Shown: positions 25,197-33,054 of the stretch, in pieces
How the letters are laid out: each line of letters begins with the position of its first letter
How positions within the stretch are numbered: the first letter of the stretch is position 1
Assembly: GCA_900320545.1 (NCBI GenBank)
Contig: ONSU01000030.1
Coordinates: 1 to 34,338 of the forward strand
DNA: 34,338 nucleotides
Source: an uncultured Bacteroidales bacterium
GTDB lineage: Bacteria; Bacteroidota; Bacteroidia; Bacteroidales; UBA932
Direction: 5' to 3'
Made by a program: the position numbers and the translations under genes
The notes under the pieces: model-generated
Told to the model about the DNA's origin: nothing
Seen by the model: only the letters and a program-made list of their open reading frames with translations
The model's database searches: none

Positions 25197-26369
25197 ATGA
25201 AGAATCTTTACCTTATCGTGACGCTCTCCTGCACGGTCCTGCTGCTTTCCTGCGGACCGCGGGAGCACCGGGACTTCGAAACCATCGACTATGTCAGGCA
25301 GATCGTCGCCGATTCAGCGTCGGCCGGTCCCTACCGGCTCATCAGGGCTCTGGACCCTGCTTCCCCAAGCGGTGAAATTGCTGTCCTCGGAGAACCGGAG
25401 GTCGCGGTCTATCTTGCGGAGCAGTTCCTGACTTCGGACCGCTTCGACAACATCACGGGACGTCCCGCCAACGACCGTCTTCCGGATTTTGCCGGAGAAA
25501 GGATCGGGGTTGTCATCGACGAGGTCCACGCCCCCTATCTTCTTCCCGAGGATGAAACTTCCTTCCGGGAGACGGTGGTCCGGCTCGCCCTTTCCGCCGT
25601 GGACACCCTCAGCCGGCTCAATTCGTTCAACGCCGACGCCGTGACTCCGAAATGGCCCGCCAAGGTGCTCGTCCTTTCCTCTCCGATGTATAATGCGTTC
25701 GGCTATGCCGACGTGGACACCCTGTTCAAGATGGCCGGCCGGCGCATTCCAGTCGTGACGCCCGTCGAATCGATGATGGCGAAGGCATTCGAGCATCCCG
25801 CTCCGATTTTCAACGTCGGCGTGTGGTCGGACGAGGCGGTCATCGCCTCCGGGGCCTATCAGAAGGCCTTCGAGCGGAAAGCGGCGGCGGCAAAGGGCTC
25901 CCAATGCACCCTGGCCGCATTCTGTCCCGAAAAGCAGGGCGACGTCGGCAACCGCTTCCTCAGTTATCTTAATCTGTATCTGCACGGCGGCACCTCCTTC
26001 CCGCTGTCGGTGCTGCTACTGGACGATTACGGTGTCGACCTGGCGCGCCTGGAGGAACAGCTCGCCGAAATCCGCCGGATGGAAAGCCCCGAAATGGTCG
26101 AATACTGCAAACTGCTCGCCCCGGATTTCCGCTTCATCGACGTGACCGGAACCGTGACGTCCGAGGTGTACCGCATTCTGCGTTCCCGCAATCTCTTTAC
26201 CCACGATATCGCTTATCCTCGCCTTGACGCTTATCAGACTTTCCCTGTCGGGGATGATTTCGCCGTTATCCAGTCGCGCCGGGAAATCGTCGAACTGGAG
26301 ACGCTCGCTTTTATCGAGGAGAATACGGAAGAGGTGAAAAAATATTATGCAATACAAGGAAAGCATTAG
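25197..26369 (+). CDS. Conserved Bacteroidales-type lipoprotein of unknown function
   Basis: A 390-residue protein with a signal peptide and lipobox LLLSC (Cys19), so probably anchored in the envelope. I do not recognise a characterised family. It has alternating beta/alpha segments: GEIAVLGEPEVAVYLAEQFL at about residues 58-77, RIGVVIDEVHAPYLLPED at about 101-118, AKVLVLSSPMYNAFGYADV near 155, VVTPVESMMAKAFEHP near 185, and LSVLLLDDYGVDLARL near 265. This hints at a Rossmann-like periplasmic fold with acidic and Ser-rich loops, rather than a beta-barrel or fimbrillin. The C-terminus is helical (RREIVELETLAFIEENTEE). It heads a four-gene operon and overlaps the exonuclease gene by 23 bases, so it is strongly linked to RNA-related genes despite its envelope location. 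Confidence 0.7.
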   Translation: MKNLYLIVTLSCTVLLLSCGPREHRDFETIDYVRQIVADSASAGPYRLIRALDPASPSGEIAVLGEPEVAVYLAEQFLTSDRFDNITGRPANDRLPDFAGERIGVVIDEVHAPYLLPEDETSFRETVVRLALSAVDTLSRLNSFNADAVTPKWPAKVLVLSSPMYNAFGYADVDTLFKMAGRRIPVVTPVESMMAKAFEHPAPIFNVGVWSDEAVIASGAYQKAFERKAAAAKGSQCTLAAFCPEKQGDVGNRFLSYLNLYLHGGTSFPLSVLLLDDYGVDLARLEEQLAEIRRMESPEMVEYCKLLAPDFRFIDVTGTVTSEVYRILRSRNLFTHDIAYPRLDAYQTFPVGDDFAVIQSRREIVELETLAFIEENTEEVKKYYAIQGKH

Positions 26370-26928
26370 TCCGGAAGAACTGGAACAGCTGCCGCTGGCG
26401 GCGTTCGGCGGGAAGATTGTCGTCGTCGACGGCGAAGGACCGGCCTTTGACAATGCCATCCGCTATCTGAAACGGCAGCGGGTGATCGGTTTCGACACCG
26501 AGACCCGTCCCTCTTTCGTGGCGCACGTCCATTACGGGACGGCTCTCCTGCAACTTTCCGGCAAGGAACGCGCTTTCCTCTTCCGTGTGGGGAAGATCGG
26601 AATGCCGCGGAAACTCTGCCGGATCCTCTCCTCCGAAAAGATCATCAAGGTCGGGGCCGCCGTCCGGGACGATGTGCGCGGGCTTCAGCGTTACAACTCC
26701 TTCCAGGGCAACGCCTTTGTGGACCTCCAGCAGATGGCCGAGGAATACGGCATTACCGACAAGGCGGTGAAGAAACTCTCCGGCATCATCCTCGGCGTGA
26801 GGATCTCCAAGTCGCAGCAGCTCTCCAACTGGGAGGCCGAGACGCTTGGGGAGGCACAGAAACTCTATGCGGCGACCGATGCGTGGATTTGCCGGGAAAT
26901 GTATATGAAACTGATTCACAATGGATAA
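26347..26928 (+). CDS. RNase D/DEDDy-type 3'-5' exonuclease
   Basis: A 193-residue stand-alone 3'-5' exonuclease domain. The DEDDy catalytic set is visible: ExoI FDTET (Asp50, Glu52), ExoII VRDDVRGL (Asp109) and ExoIII YAATDAW (Tyr174, Asp178), with the family motif QLSNWEAETL at residues 158-167. Such small proteins trim RNA or DNA 3' ends; the substrate is unknown, but co-operonic placement with an rRNA methyltransferase favours RNA. It starts inside the preceding lipoprotein gene (23-base overlap) and overlaps the next gene by 8 bases. No HRDC domain is present, unlike RNase D proper. Confidence 0.88.
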   Translation: MQYKESISPEELEQLPLAAFGGKIVVVDGEGPAFDNAIRYLKRQRVIGFDTETRPSFVAHVHYGTALLQLSGKERAFLFRVGKIGMPRKLCRILSSEKIIKVGAAVRDDVRGLQRYNSFQGNAFVDLQQMAEEYGITDKAVKKLSGIILGVRISKSQQLSNWEAETLGEAQKLYAATDAWICREMYMKLIHNG

Positions 26929-28108
26929 AGTGTATCTGCGTCGCGGAAGGGACGAATCTGTCCGCCGTTTCCACCCCTGGGTGTTCTCCGGAGCGATCGC
27001 CAGCGTAAGCGGCTCGCCCGCGGAGGGAGATATCGTGGCCGTCTACAGTGCCGAGGGCGAACTCCTTGCCTATGGTCACTGGCAGATCGGCTCCATCGCG
27101 GTGCGCATCCTCAGTTACGACGAGGATGTGCTGCAGGAGGACTTCTACGAAAAGATGATCCGCCGCGCCTATGCCGTCCGCGTTGCTGCGAACCTGTCGG
27201 ACCAGACCACCTGCTACCGCCTCGTCCACGGCGAAGGGGACGGCCTTCCCGGCCTCATCATCGACTGGTACGACGGCGTCGCGGTGATGCAGGCGCATTC
27301 GGTGGGAATGTTCCGCGCCAAAAAACAGATTACCGAGGCCCTGAAGGCCTTGTACGGCGATACCCTGAAGGCGGTCTATGACAAGAGTTCCGGCACCGCC
27401 CCGTTCAAGGCGGGGCTCGAACTGGTCGACGGCTATCTTTATAAGGCGGAAGGATTTACCGAAGATTCCGGCGTCGTGCTCGAAAACGGCTGCAAGTTTC
27501 TCGTCGACTGGTCCGGCGGACAGAAGACCGGCTTTTTCCTCGACCAGCGGGACAACCGCGCCCGCGTCGGCGCCCTCGCCTCCGGCCGTAACGTCCTCAA
27601 CCTGTTCTGCTACACCGGCGGATTCTCCATCTATGCGCTGAAGGGCGGCGCCGCGCACGTCGATTCGGTCGACAGTTCGGCCCGCGCGATGGATATGGTC
27701 GGCCGAAATGTGGCCCTGAACGGCTTCGGACCCGACCGGCATACCGGCTACTGCACCGACGCCATCGATTTCGTCAAGGCGGCTCCGCAGGGGAAGTACG
27801 ACCTCATCATCGTCGATCCTCCGGCATTCGCCAAGCATCGCGGGGCTTTGCAGAATGCGCTCCGCGCCTATCGGCGGCTCAATGCCGCCGCCATCCGCGC
27901 CGTCGCTCCCGGAGGGCTCGTATTCACCTTCAGCTGCTCCCAGGTCGTCGACAGGGAGGCCTTCTCCCTGGCTGTCTTCTCCGCCGCCGCGGAAACGGGC
28001 CGCAGCGTCCGCATCCTCGCCCGCCTGGGTCAGGGCGCCGATCACGCCGTCAACATTTATCATCCGGAAGGGGAGTACTTGAAGGGTTTGCTGCTTTATG
28101 TCGAGTAA
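26921..28108 (+). CDS. Class I SAM-dependent rRNA methyltransferase (RlmI-like)
   Basis: A 395-residue enzyme of the RlmI family, which makes 5-methylcytosine at 23S rRNA C1962 in E. coli. The N-terminal PUA-like domain covers about residues 1-75 (RFHPWVFSGAI), then a middle domain with GEGDGLPGLIID (104-115). The catalytic domain has KTGFFLDQR (202-210), SAM motif I LNLFCYTGGFS (226-236), motif IV DPPAFAKH (299-306) and the catalytic FSCS (Cys339). Full length. It overlaps the preceding gene by 8 bases and the patatin gene by 11 bases. Confidence 0.92.
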   Translation: MDKVYLRRGRDESVRRFHPWVFSGAIASVSGSPAEGDIVAVYSAEGELLAYGHWQIGSIAVRILSYDEDVLQEDFYEKMIRRAYAVRVAANLSDQTTCYRLVHGEGDGLPGLIIDWYDGVAVMQAHSVGMFRAKKQITEALKALYGDTLKAVYDKSSGTAPFKAGLELVDGYLYKAEGFTEDSGVVLENGCKFLVDWSGGQKTGFFLDQRDNRARVGALASGRNVLNLFCYTGGFSIYALKGGAAHVDSVDSSARAMDMVGRNVALNGFGPDRHTGYCTDAIDFVKAAPQGKYDLIIVDPPAFAKHRGALQNALRAYRRLNAAAIRAVAPGGLVFTFSCSQVVDREAFSLAVFSAAAETGRSVRILARLGQGADHAVNIYHPEGEYLKGLLLYVE

Positions 28109-28913
28109 GCGTGTTGCACTGGCTCTTTCCAGCGGAGGCCCGAGGGGATTCTCCTATATCGGAGCCATAGAGGAATTGCTCTCCCGCGGCTACGAAATCA
28201 CTTCGGTAGCAGGTACTTCCGTCGGGTCTCTCGTCGGCGGGATCTATGCGGCCGGCGGCCTTTCCGACTTCCGCGACTGGCTCTTTTCCCTCGATCCCTC
28301 GAAGGTGGTCCGCCTGATGGATTTCTCCATCAGCAAGAATTATCTTATGAAAGGCGACCGGGTCATCTCCGCCATCAAGAAGGTGGTCCCGGACCGGAAT
28401 ATCGAGGACCTGAACATCCCGTTCCGCTGCGTGGCCACGGACCTCTATTCCGGCAAAGAAGTGGTTTTCTCCGAAGGCCCGCTTTTCGCCGCCATCCGGG
28501 CTTCGATCTCGATTCCGTCGATGTTCCGCCCTGTCCGCCGGAAGGGGAGGATCCTGGTGGACGGCGGCCTCGTCAACACATTCCCGCTCGACCGTGTGCC
28601 CCGCCATCGGGGCGACATCCTCGTAGGATGCAACGTCAATGCGGCAAGTGAGGAAAGCGGTTCGTCCTCCGGCGCCGACCGCAATTACTACACCATCCTC
28701 GACCGCTCCTTCAGCATCATGAACCAGACCATCGCCCGGATGGCCATCGACGAGTACCGTCCCGACATCCTCGTCGAACTGCCCTTCGACGCCTACACGG
28801 CCATCGCCGACTACGGTCGCGCCCGTGAAATCTCCGACCGCGGCCGCGTCCTTATGGCCGAGGCCCTCGACCGTTACGAAGCCCGCCCCAAAGGCCTCTT
28901 CTCAAAATTTTGA
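28098..28913 (+). CDS. Patatin-like phospholipase
   Basis: A 271-residue acyl hydrolase of the patatin/RssA type. The oxyanion hole SSGGPRGFSY is at residues 11-20, the nucleophile motif GTSVG at 39-43 (Ser41) and the catalytic dyad Asp in LVDGG (Asp155). The length is typical of cytoplasmic single-domain family members; no signal peptide is seen. It probably hydrolyses phospholipids or lysophospholipids. It is the last gene of the four-gene operon and is followed by the promoter of tRNA-Ala. No obvious terminator separates them, so the operon may read into the tRNA. Confidence 0.9.
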   Translation: MSSKRVALALSSGGPRGFSYIGAIEELLSRGYEITSVAGTSVGSLVGGIYAAGGLSDFRDWLFSLDPSKVVRLMDFSISKNYLMKGDRVISAIKKVVPDRNIEDLNIPFRCVATDLYSGKEVVFSEGPLFAAIRASISIPSMFRPVRRKGRILVDGGLVNTFPLDRVPRHRGDILVGCNVNAASEESGSSSGADRNYYTILDRSFSIMNQTIARMAIDEYRPDILVELPFDAYTAIADYGRAREISDRGRVLMAEALDRYEARPKGLFSKF

Positions 28914-28920
28914 AAAAAAA

Positions 28921-28952
28921 TTTGCACATCTCAAAAAAACATCCTACCTTTG
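28921..28952 (+). promoter_or_regulatory. Promoter of tRNA-Ala
   Basis: TTTG at 28921-28924, 20 bases, TACCTTTG at 28945-28952: exact matches to the Bacteroidetes -33/-7 consensus, ending 12 bases before the tRNA. Confidence 0.75.
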
Positions 28953-28964
28953 CAATCCACAAAC

Positions 28965-29037
28965 GGGGTATTAGCTCAGTTGGTAGAGCGTTTGAATGGC
29001 ATTCAAAAGGTCAGGAGTTCGATTCTCCTATGCTCCA
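28965..29037 (+). tRNA. tRNA-Ala (GGC)
   Basis: A 73-base cloverleaf with acceptor GGGGTAT pairing with ATGCTCC, including the G3-U70 pair that identifies alanine tRNA, anticodon GGC at 28998-29000 and discriminator A at 29037. The CCA end is not encoded (next bases are CTC) and must be added by nucleotidyltransferase. Confidence 0.96.
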
Positions 29038-29042
29038 CTCGG

Positions 29043-29080
29043 TCAAGGATTTAAGGTAAAACTTAAGTCCTTGATTTTTT
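29043..29080 (+). terminator. Intrinsic terminator of tRNA-Ala
   Basis: A stem of about 13 pairs (TCAAGGATTTAAG with CTTAAGTCCTTGA, one G-U pair) with a six-base loop, followed by a run of six T. Confidence 0.9.
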
Positions 29081-29120
29081 ATGCCGAAGATTCCGGTATG
29101 GCTTCATAGAAGGCCGAAAA

Positions 29121-29158
29121 TGCGACTTAACCCGTCTTAAAACAATGGTTAAGTCGCA
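29121..29158 (-). terminator. Hairpin downstream of the STAS gene, probable terminator
   Basis: A perfect 12-base inverted repeat (29121-29132 with 29147-29158) around a 14-base loop. Read leftward it is followed by ATTTT, and it lies 42 bases past the stop of the last gene of the minus-strand signalling operon. The large loop and short T run make it weaker than the other terminators here. The 29081-29120 stretch holds nothing else I recognise. Confidence 0.5.
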
Positions 29159-29200
29159 AAAACGCCCCGAAATGCCGCCGAAAACTCCGGTCCGGCCGCC

Positions 29201-29503
29201 TTACTGGATTTCGAACAAATTGAGGAAACCGGTCATCATAAAGATGCCGCGGATGTTGTCGTCGATGTTGCGGACGATGACTTTGCCGCCGGCTGCGGCT
29301 GCGGCTTTCCGCAGGGAAAGGAAAATGCGGAGCCCCGAGCTGGAGATGTAGGTGAGCGCCGAGCAGTCCAGGATGATGGTGCCGCCCGCCTCTTCTTTGA
29401 GGGGTTCCAGTTTCTCAGCCACTTCCTGGGCGACCGGGGTGTCTAGCCGGCCGTCGAGGGAGACGATGATTTCGTCGTTCTGATGCGCAATCGTTACTTC
29501 CAT
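29201..29503 (-). CDS. STAS-domain anti-sigma-factor antagonist-like protein
   Basis: A 100-residue single STAS domain. The conserved DCSALTYISSSGLR at residues 46-59 contains the phosphorylatable serine (Ser55 by alignment with the SSG motif of SpoIIAA/RsbV). In partner switching, a HATPase kinase phosphorylates this serine and a PP2C/SpoIIE phosphatase removes the phosphate. The ATG at 29503 begins two bases after the stop of the SpoIIE-HATPase gene, so the pair is translated together. An Ala/Gly-rich stretch (residues 67-73) replaces a helix turn of typical family members but does not disrupt the fold. Its downstream partner, sigma factor or other target is not in the window. Confidence 0.92.
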   Translation of the reverse strand: MEVTIAHQNDEIIVSLDGRLDTPVAQEVAEKLEPLKEEAGGTIILDCSALTYISSSGLRIFLSLRKAAAAAGGKVIVRNIDDNIRGIFMMTGFLNLFEIQ

Positions 29504-29505
29504 AA

Positions 29506-31653
29506 TTATTTGATGTTTTTTGTCATTGTCAGGATATTCTTGCCGTCCCGGTGCCTGTAGGCGACCGTATCCATAATCTTCCGGACCAGGTGGATGCCCA
29601 GTCCGCCGATGGGACGCTCCGTGGCGGGAGCGTCGATGTCGACTTCTGGAGCGGCGGTGGGGTCGAACGGAGTGCCGTTGTCGGACAGGGTGAAGGTGAC
29701 GGCGGTAGGGGAGAGGTCGGCCGTGAGGATGACCGGCGCGTGCATCCCTTCGGGGTAGGCGTAGAGGATGACGTTGGTTACGGCCTCTTCCAGGGCGAGA
29801 TTGACGTTCATCGTCGTGGGAAGGTCCAGTCCGGCTTCTCCCGCGATGCCTTCCACCCATCCCTCCAGCCGGGAAATCTGCTTGATGTTGTTGCGCAGGA
29901 TGATCCGGTGCGGGTTTTCTTTGCCGAGATAATGGATGAACAGCATCGTGAGGTCGTCGCTCTGGGGCGCCTCTCCGACAAACTCGATCACCCGGTCGGA
30001 GATGTTGCGCAGATGTTCTTCCGCGCATCTCCAGCCGTGCAGCGCGCTTTCGATGCGCGTCTCGCCGAACTGTTCGTGTGCCAGGTTTTCCGCTTCCGTG
30101 AGGCCGTCGGTATAGAGGAATATGGCGCTGTCGGGCCGCAGGGTGATCTCCTGGCCGCTGAACTGGAAGTCCGCGACGACCCCCAGCGGGATGTTCGCAT
30201 CGACCTCGATCGGGTGGATCGTGTCCAACAGGATCATCGGCGGGTTGTGTCCGGCGTTGCAGTAGCGGAGCCGGCCGTTTTCGAGATCCAGCACGCCGCA
30301 GAAGAAGGTGACGAACATACAGTTCTCGTTGCTTTCGCTCAGACTGGCGTTCATCATCGTGACGATGAGCGCGGGATCATCCTGATGGGCGGAGATGTTG
30401 CGGAACGTCGTCCGGGTCACGGCCATCACGAGGGAGGCCGGGATGCCTTTCCCGCTTACGTCGCCGATGCAGAAGAACAGTTTGCCTTCGCGGATGTAGA
30501 AGTCGTACAGGTCGCCGCCCACTTCCTTGGCCGGGATGATGGCGGCCGACATGTCGAGGTCGTTCCGGTCCGGGAACGGCGGGAAGATCTTGGGGATCAT
30601 CGCCATCTGGATGCCGCTCGCGATGTGGAGTTCGTTCTCCATCCGCTCTTTCTTCTCACTGAGGGCCTTGTATTTCGTCTGGCTCCGGTCGTAGGAGCGG
30701 ATGATCAGGACGATCATCGCCAGGCCGAGAATCTGGAGAATCCAGATGAGGCCTCCGATCCGGCGGAGAGTGCCGTAGATGTCGCTCTCGGGGATGACGA
30801 TGGACATCGACCAACCGGTACGCTCCACAGGGGCGAAGTAAACGTAATTCTTGCTGCCTTTATATTTGACCGGCAGATTGCCCGAGGTGCCGCTCCGCAT
30901 CGCCTGGTTGACCAAGCGGATGGAGGCGCTGTCTCCCGAACGGTTTGCAATCTCATCGACCGTGCGGCGCATGACGAGCGTCTCGGCGGGGCATACCATG
31001 ATCTGGCCGGTGCGGCTGACCATCAGGCTGAAAGCGTGGGGATAGACTTTGATGCCGCCGACCATGTCCGACAGCCAGTCCAGGGATATGTCGGCCGTCA
31101 GGATGGCCGCAATCTTCCCGGAAGCGTCCCGGACGGGGGCGGAATAGGTGGTCATCAGGATGTCGCCGCCGCCCTCGTCGAGGTAGGGTTCGGACCAGTA
31201 GCCTTCGCCGCTTTCCAGAGGCTTCGCGAACCACTCTTGCGCCGGATAATCGTACTCTTCCGTGGCGAGGGACCGGATCGTCAGCGCCCCGGATGGATCT
31301 CTGAAAACATAGGGGGCATACAGTGGCAGCGAGCGCAGGTAACCGGGAACCAGGGCGACCGTCGAGCCCATTACGACGGGGTTGTTCTCGATGAGGCGCC
31401 GGCAGACGGCGCTCAGACTGTCGGGATTGTCCAGCGCCCAGCATGCGATCCAGACATTGTTCTTCACGGCGCTTTCGGCCTGGTCGATGACATCCAGAAT
31501 CTCGCACTGGGTGGCCTCCAGCTCGCTTTCAGCGCGCAGGGACGCCTCCGCCTTGATGCCTTTCTGGGAGAAGTACATCTGGATGACGGCCGTCACCTCC
31601 AGGGTGACCGCCGCGACAATGACCAGCAGCAGTCCTGTTCTATACTTTTTCAT
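29506..31653 (-). CDS. Cache-SpoIIE phosphatase-HATPase transmembrane sensor
   Basis: A 715-residue inner-membrane protein. Transmembrane helix at about residues 7-27; extracytoplasmic Cache-like sensor at about 35-295 (EWFAKPLESGEGYWSEPYL near 140-158, then TTYSAPVRD); second transmembrane helix at about 300-319; short coiled linker; SpoIIE/PP2C phosphatase at about 345-575 with metal-binding GGDLYDF (379-385), GDVSGKG (397-403), YTDG (514-517) and DDLT (566-569); C-terminal HATPase (RsbW/SpoIIAB-like) at about 580-712 with NLALEEAVTN, DNGTPFDP and GGLGIHLV. The fusion holds opposing kinase-like and phosphatase domains for one STAS protein. I chose the ATG at 31653 over 31671 because it forms ATGA with the preceding stop and starts a membrane-anchor sequence. 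Confidence 0.92.
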   Translation of the reverse strand: MKKYRTGLLLVIVAAVTLEVTAVIQMYFSQKGIKAEASLRAESELEATQCEILDVIDQAESAVKNNVWIACWALDNPDSLSAVCRRLIENNPVVMGSTVALVPGYLRSLPLYAPYVFRDPSGALTIRSLATEEYDYPAQEWFAKPLESGEGYWSEPYLDEGGGDILMTTYSAPVRDASGKIAAILTADISLDWLSDMVGGIKVYPHAFSLMVSRTGQIMVCPAETLVMRRTVDEIANRSGDSASIRLVNQAMRSGTSGNLPVKYKGSKNYVYFAPVERTGWSMSIVIPESDIYGTLRRIGGLIWILQILGLAMIVLIIRSYDRSQTKYKALSEKKERMENELHIASGIQMAMIPKIFPPFPDRNDLDMSAAIIPAKEVGGDLYDFYIREGKLFFCIGDVSGKGIPASLVMAVTRTTFRNISAHQDDPALIVTMMNASLSESNENCMFVTFFCGVLDLENGRLRYCNAGHNPPMILLDTIHPIEVDANIPLGVVADFQFSGQEITLRPDSAIFLYTDGLTEAENLAHEQFGETRIESALHGWRCAEEHLRNISDRVIEFVGEAPQSDDLTMLFIHYLGKENPHRIILRNNIKQISRLEGWVEGIAGEAGLDLPTTMNVNLALEEAVTNVILYAYPEGMHAPVILTADLSPTAVTFTLSDNGTPFDPTAAPEVDIDAPATERPIGGLGIHLVRKIMDTVAYRHRDGKNILTMTKNIK

Positions 31654-32480
31654 AGGATGGGTTTCAGACATTCACGGAACTCGGGCATCGGGCGTCCGGT
31701 GTCCCGTTCGATGATAAGGGTTTTAAGGCCCGCATAGGGGGCGATCCGCTCTTCGATCTCTCCGAGGGGACGGTCCTTCCCGAAATAGGCCGCGGCGAAA
31801 TGCCGCCAGAATTCGAGGGAAAGCGACTTCGGCATATGGAAAGTCTCCCGGATGAAGTCCTCGTCGCTCAGGGCGCAGCAGAGGTAGACCATCGCGATGT
31901 CGAAGATGTGGTTGCCGTAGCAGAAGTCGCCAAGATCGATGAAATAGCGTTTGTCTCCCGCAAAAATGGCATTGCTGTACTGCAGGTCGCCGTGGATGGC
32001 GGTATCCTCGTCGGGCGTGTCGGCAATGAAGCGGCCGATCCGGTCTTTCTCCTGCGCAGAGAAGAAGGGGTTTTCGGCCAGGAGGCTGTAGTAGCGGTCC
32101 TTTACATTGGAGAACTGTGCGGGATCCACGTGCGTAGCGTGCAGTCGAAGGCACATCTGCGCGAATTCGGCCGCATATTTCCCGACGTTGGCGGGGTCGT
32201 CCGCGGTGGCGCGGGAATAGGATTTCTTGCCCTCGATGCGGCGGAACCGGATCCCGTACCGTCCGTCTTCCGTGACGACATATTCGCCCGGCTCGGGAGT
32301 GGGGATGCCCAGGTCAAAGACCTTCCGGGCCAGCATCATCTCGTCCAGCGGCTGCTGGATCTTGCCGGGAAAATAGAGTTTCAGCATGACCGAAGGGTCG
32401 GTCCTGTGGTCGAAACTCTCGCCGTTGGCGCCGCCGCCGGAGAGGATATAGTCGTCGAGCGAGATTTTAATCGGTTCCAT
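31650..32480 (-). CDS. APH-fold phosphotransferase (TIGR02172-like)
   Basis: A 276-residue cytoplasmic kinase-like protein. The N-lobe has a glycine-rich SGGGANGESF (residues 14-23) and a Lys in VMLKLYFPGK, and the catalytic loop HGDLQYSN is at 163-170 with Asp165. The metal-binding DLGD is at 182-185. This is the pattern of the choline/aminoglycoside kinase fold and of the TIGR02172 paralogous family; the substrate is unknown. Position in the operon between an alarmone hydrolase and a partner-switching sensor makes a role in that signalling plausible, but an unrelated sugar or nucleoside kinase cannot be excluded. It overlaps the hydrolase gene by 14 bases and the sensor gene by four (ATGA). 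Confidence 0.8.
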   Translation of the reverse strand: MEPIKISLDDYILSGGGANGESFDHRTDPSVMLKLYFPGKIQQPLDEMMLARKVFDLGIPTPEPGEYVVTEDGRYGIRFRRIEGKKSYSRATADDPANVGKYAAEFAQMCLRLHATHVDPAQFSNVKDRYYSLLAENPFFSAQEKDRIGRFIADTPDEDTAIHGDLQYSNAIFAGDKRYFIDLGDFCYGNHIFDIAMVYLCCALSDEDFIRETFHMPKSLSLEFWRHFAAAYFGKDRPLGEIEERIAPYAGLKTLIIERDTGRPMPEFRECLKPIL

Positions 32481-33051
32481 GGAATACCTGATTGATGAGT
32501 TGTTCGAATTCGCGGAAGGCGCAGGTGTCGGAGAGTTCCCGGAGGGAATCGGCGAGGCCGCGGTAGTGCCACTCGTGCTCGCTGCGGTCTTTGACGTGGA
32601 AGAGATTCCAGAACGATTCGCCCTGTTCGGCGTAATCCCGGGCGATGGCCCGCATGTTGGACAGTTTGTCGCCGAGCGCCACCATCTTGGCGTCTCTGGA
32701 GGCTTTCCGGAGCCGGTCGATGGCTTCCTGCTTGCGGGAGTGCCAGCTTTCTTCCTCCGGTACGCCGGCTTCGAAACTGTCGCTCTCCTCGGCGACCAGC
32801 GAGGCGATGCGGTCCCCGAACGCCTCGCGGAGATCCTCCACCGTCACGTCCGTGTCCTCCACCGTGTCGTGGAGGGCGGCGGCGGCGAGGAGTTCCTGGT
32901 CGGCGGTCATCGTGGCGACGATCGTGACGGCCTCCATCGGATGGACGATATAGGGGAAACCCTTCCCGCGGCGCTCCGTCCCTGCGTGGGCGCGGACCGC
33001 GAATTGAATGGCCCGGTCGAGCAGCCGGGTGTCGAGGGGGTTGTTCGCCAT
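32467..33051 (-). CDS. MESH1-like small alarmone hydrolase (HD domain)
   Basis: A 194-residue HD-domain protein resembling the hydrolase half of RelA/SpoT enzymes and stand-alone MESH1. Visible residues of the Mn-binding HD site: His37 (PYIVHP), His61-Asp62 (ALHDTVEDT, residues 59-67) and Asp128 (GDKLSNMR, 127-134), plus the neighbouring Arg/Lys-rich HAGTERRGKG loop (22-31). These match the MESH1 motif set closely, so hydrolysis of the 3'-pyrophosphate of (p)ppGpp or a related nucleotide, or of pyrophosphorylated RNA, is likely. It begins three bases after the synthetase gene and overlaps the kinase gene by 14 bases. Confidence 0.88.
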   Translation of the reverse strand: MANNPLDTRLLDRAIQFAVRAHAGTERRGKGFPYIVHPMEAVTIVATMTADQELLAAAALHDTVEDTDVTVEDLREAFGDRIASLVAEESDSFEAGVPEEESWHSRKQEAIDRLRKASRDAKMVALGDKLSNMRAIARDYAEQGESFWNLFHVKDRSEHEWHYRGLADSLRELSDTCAFREFEQLINQVFHGTD

Positions 33052-33054
33052 ATG

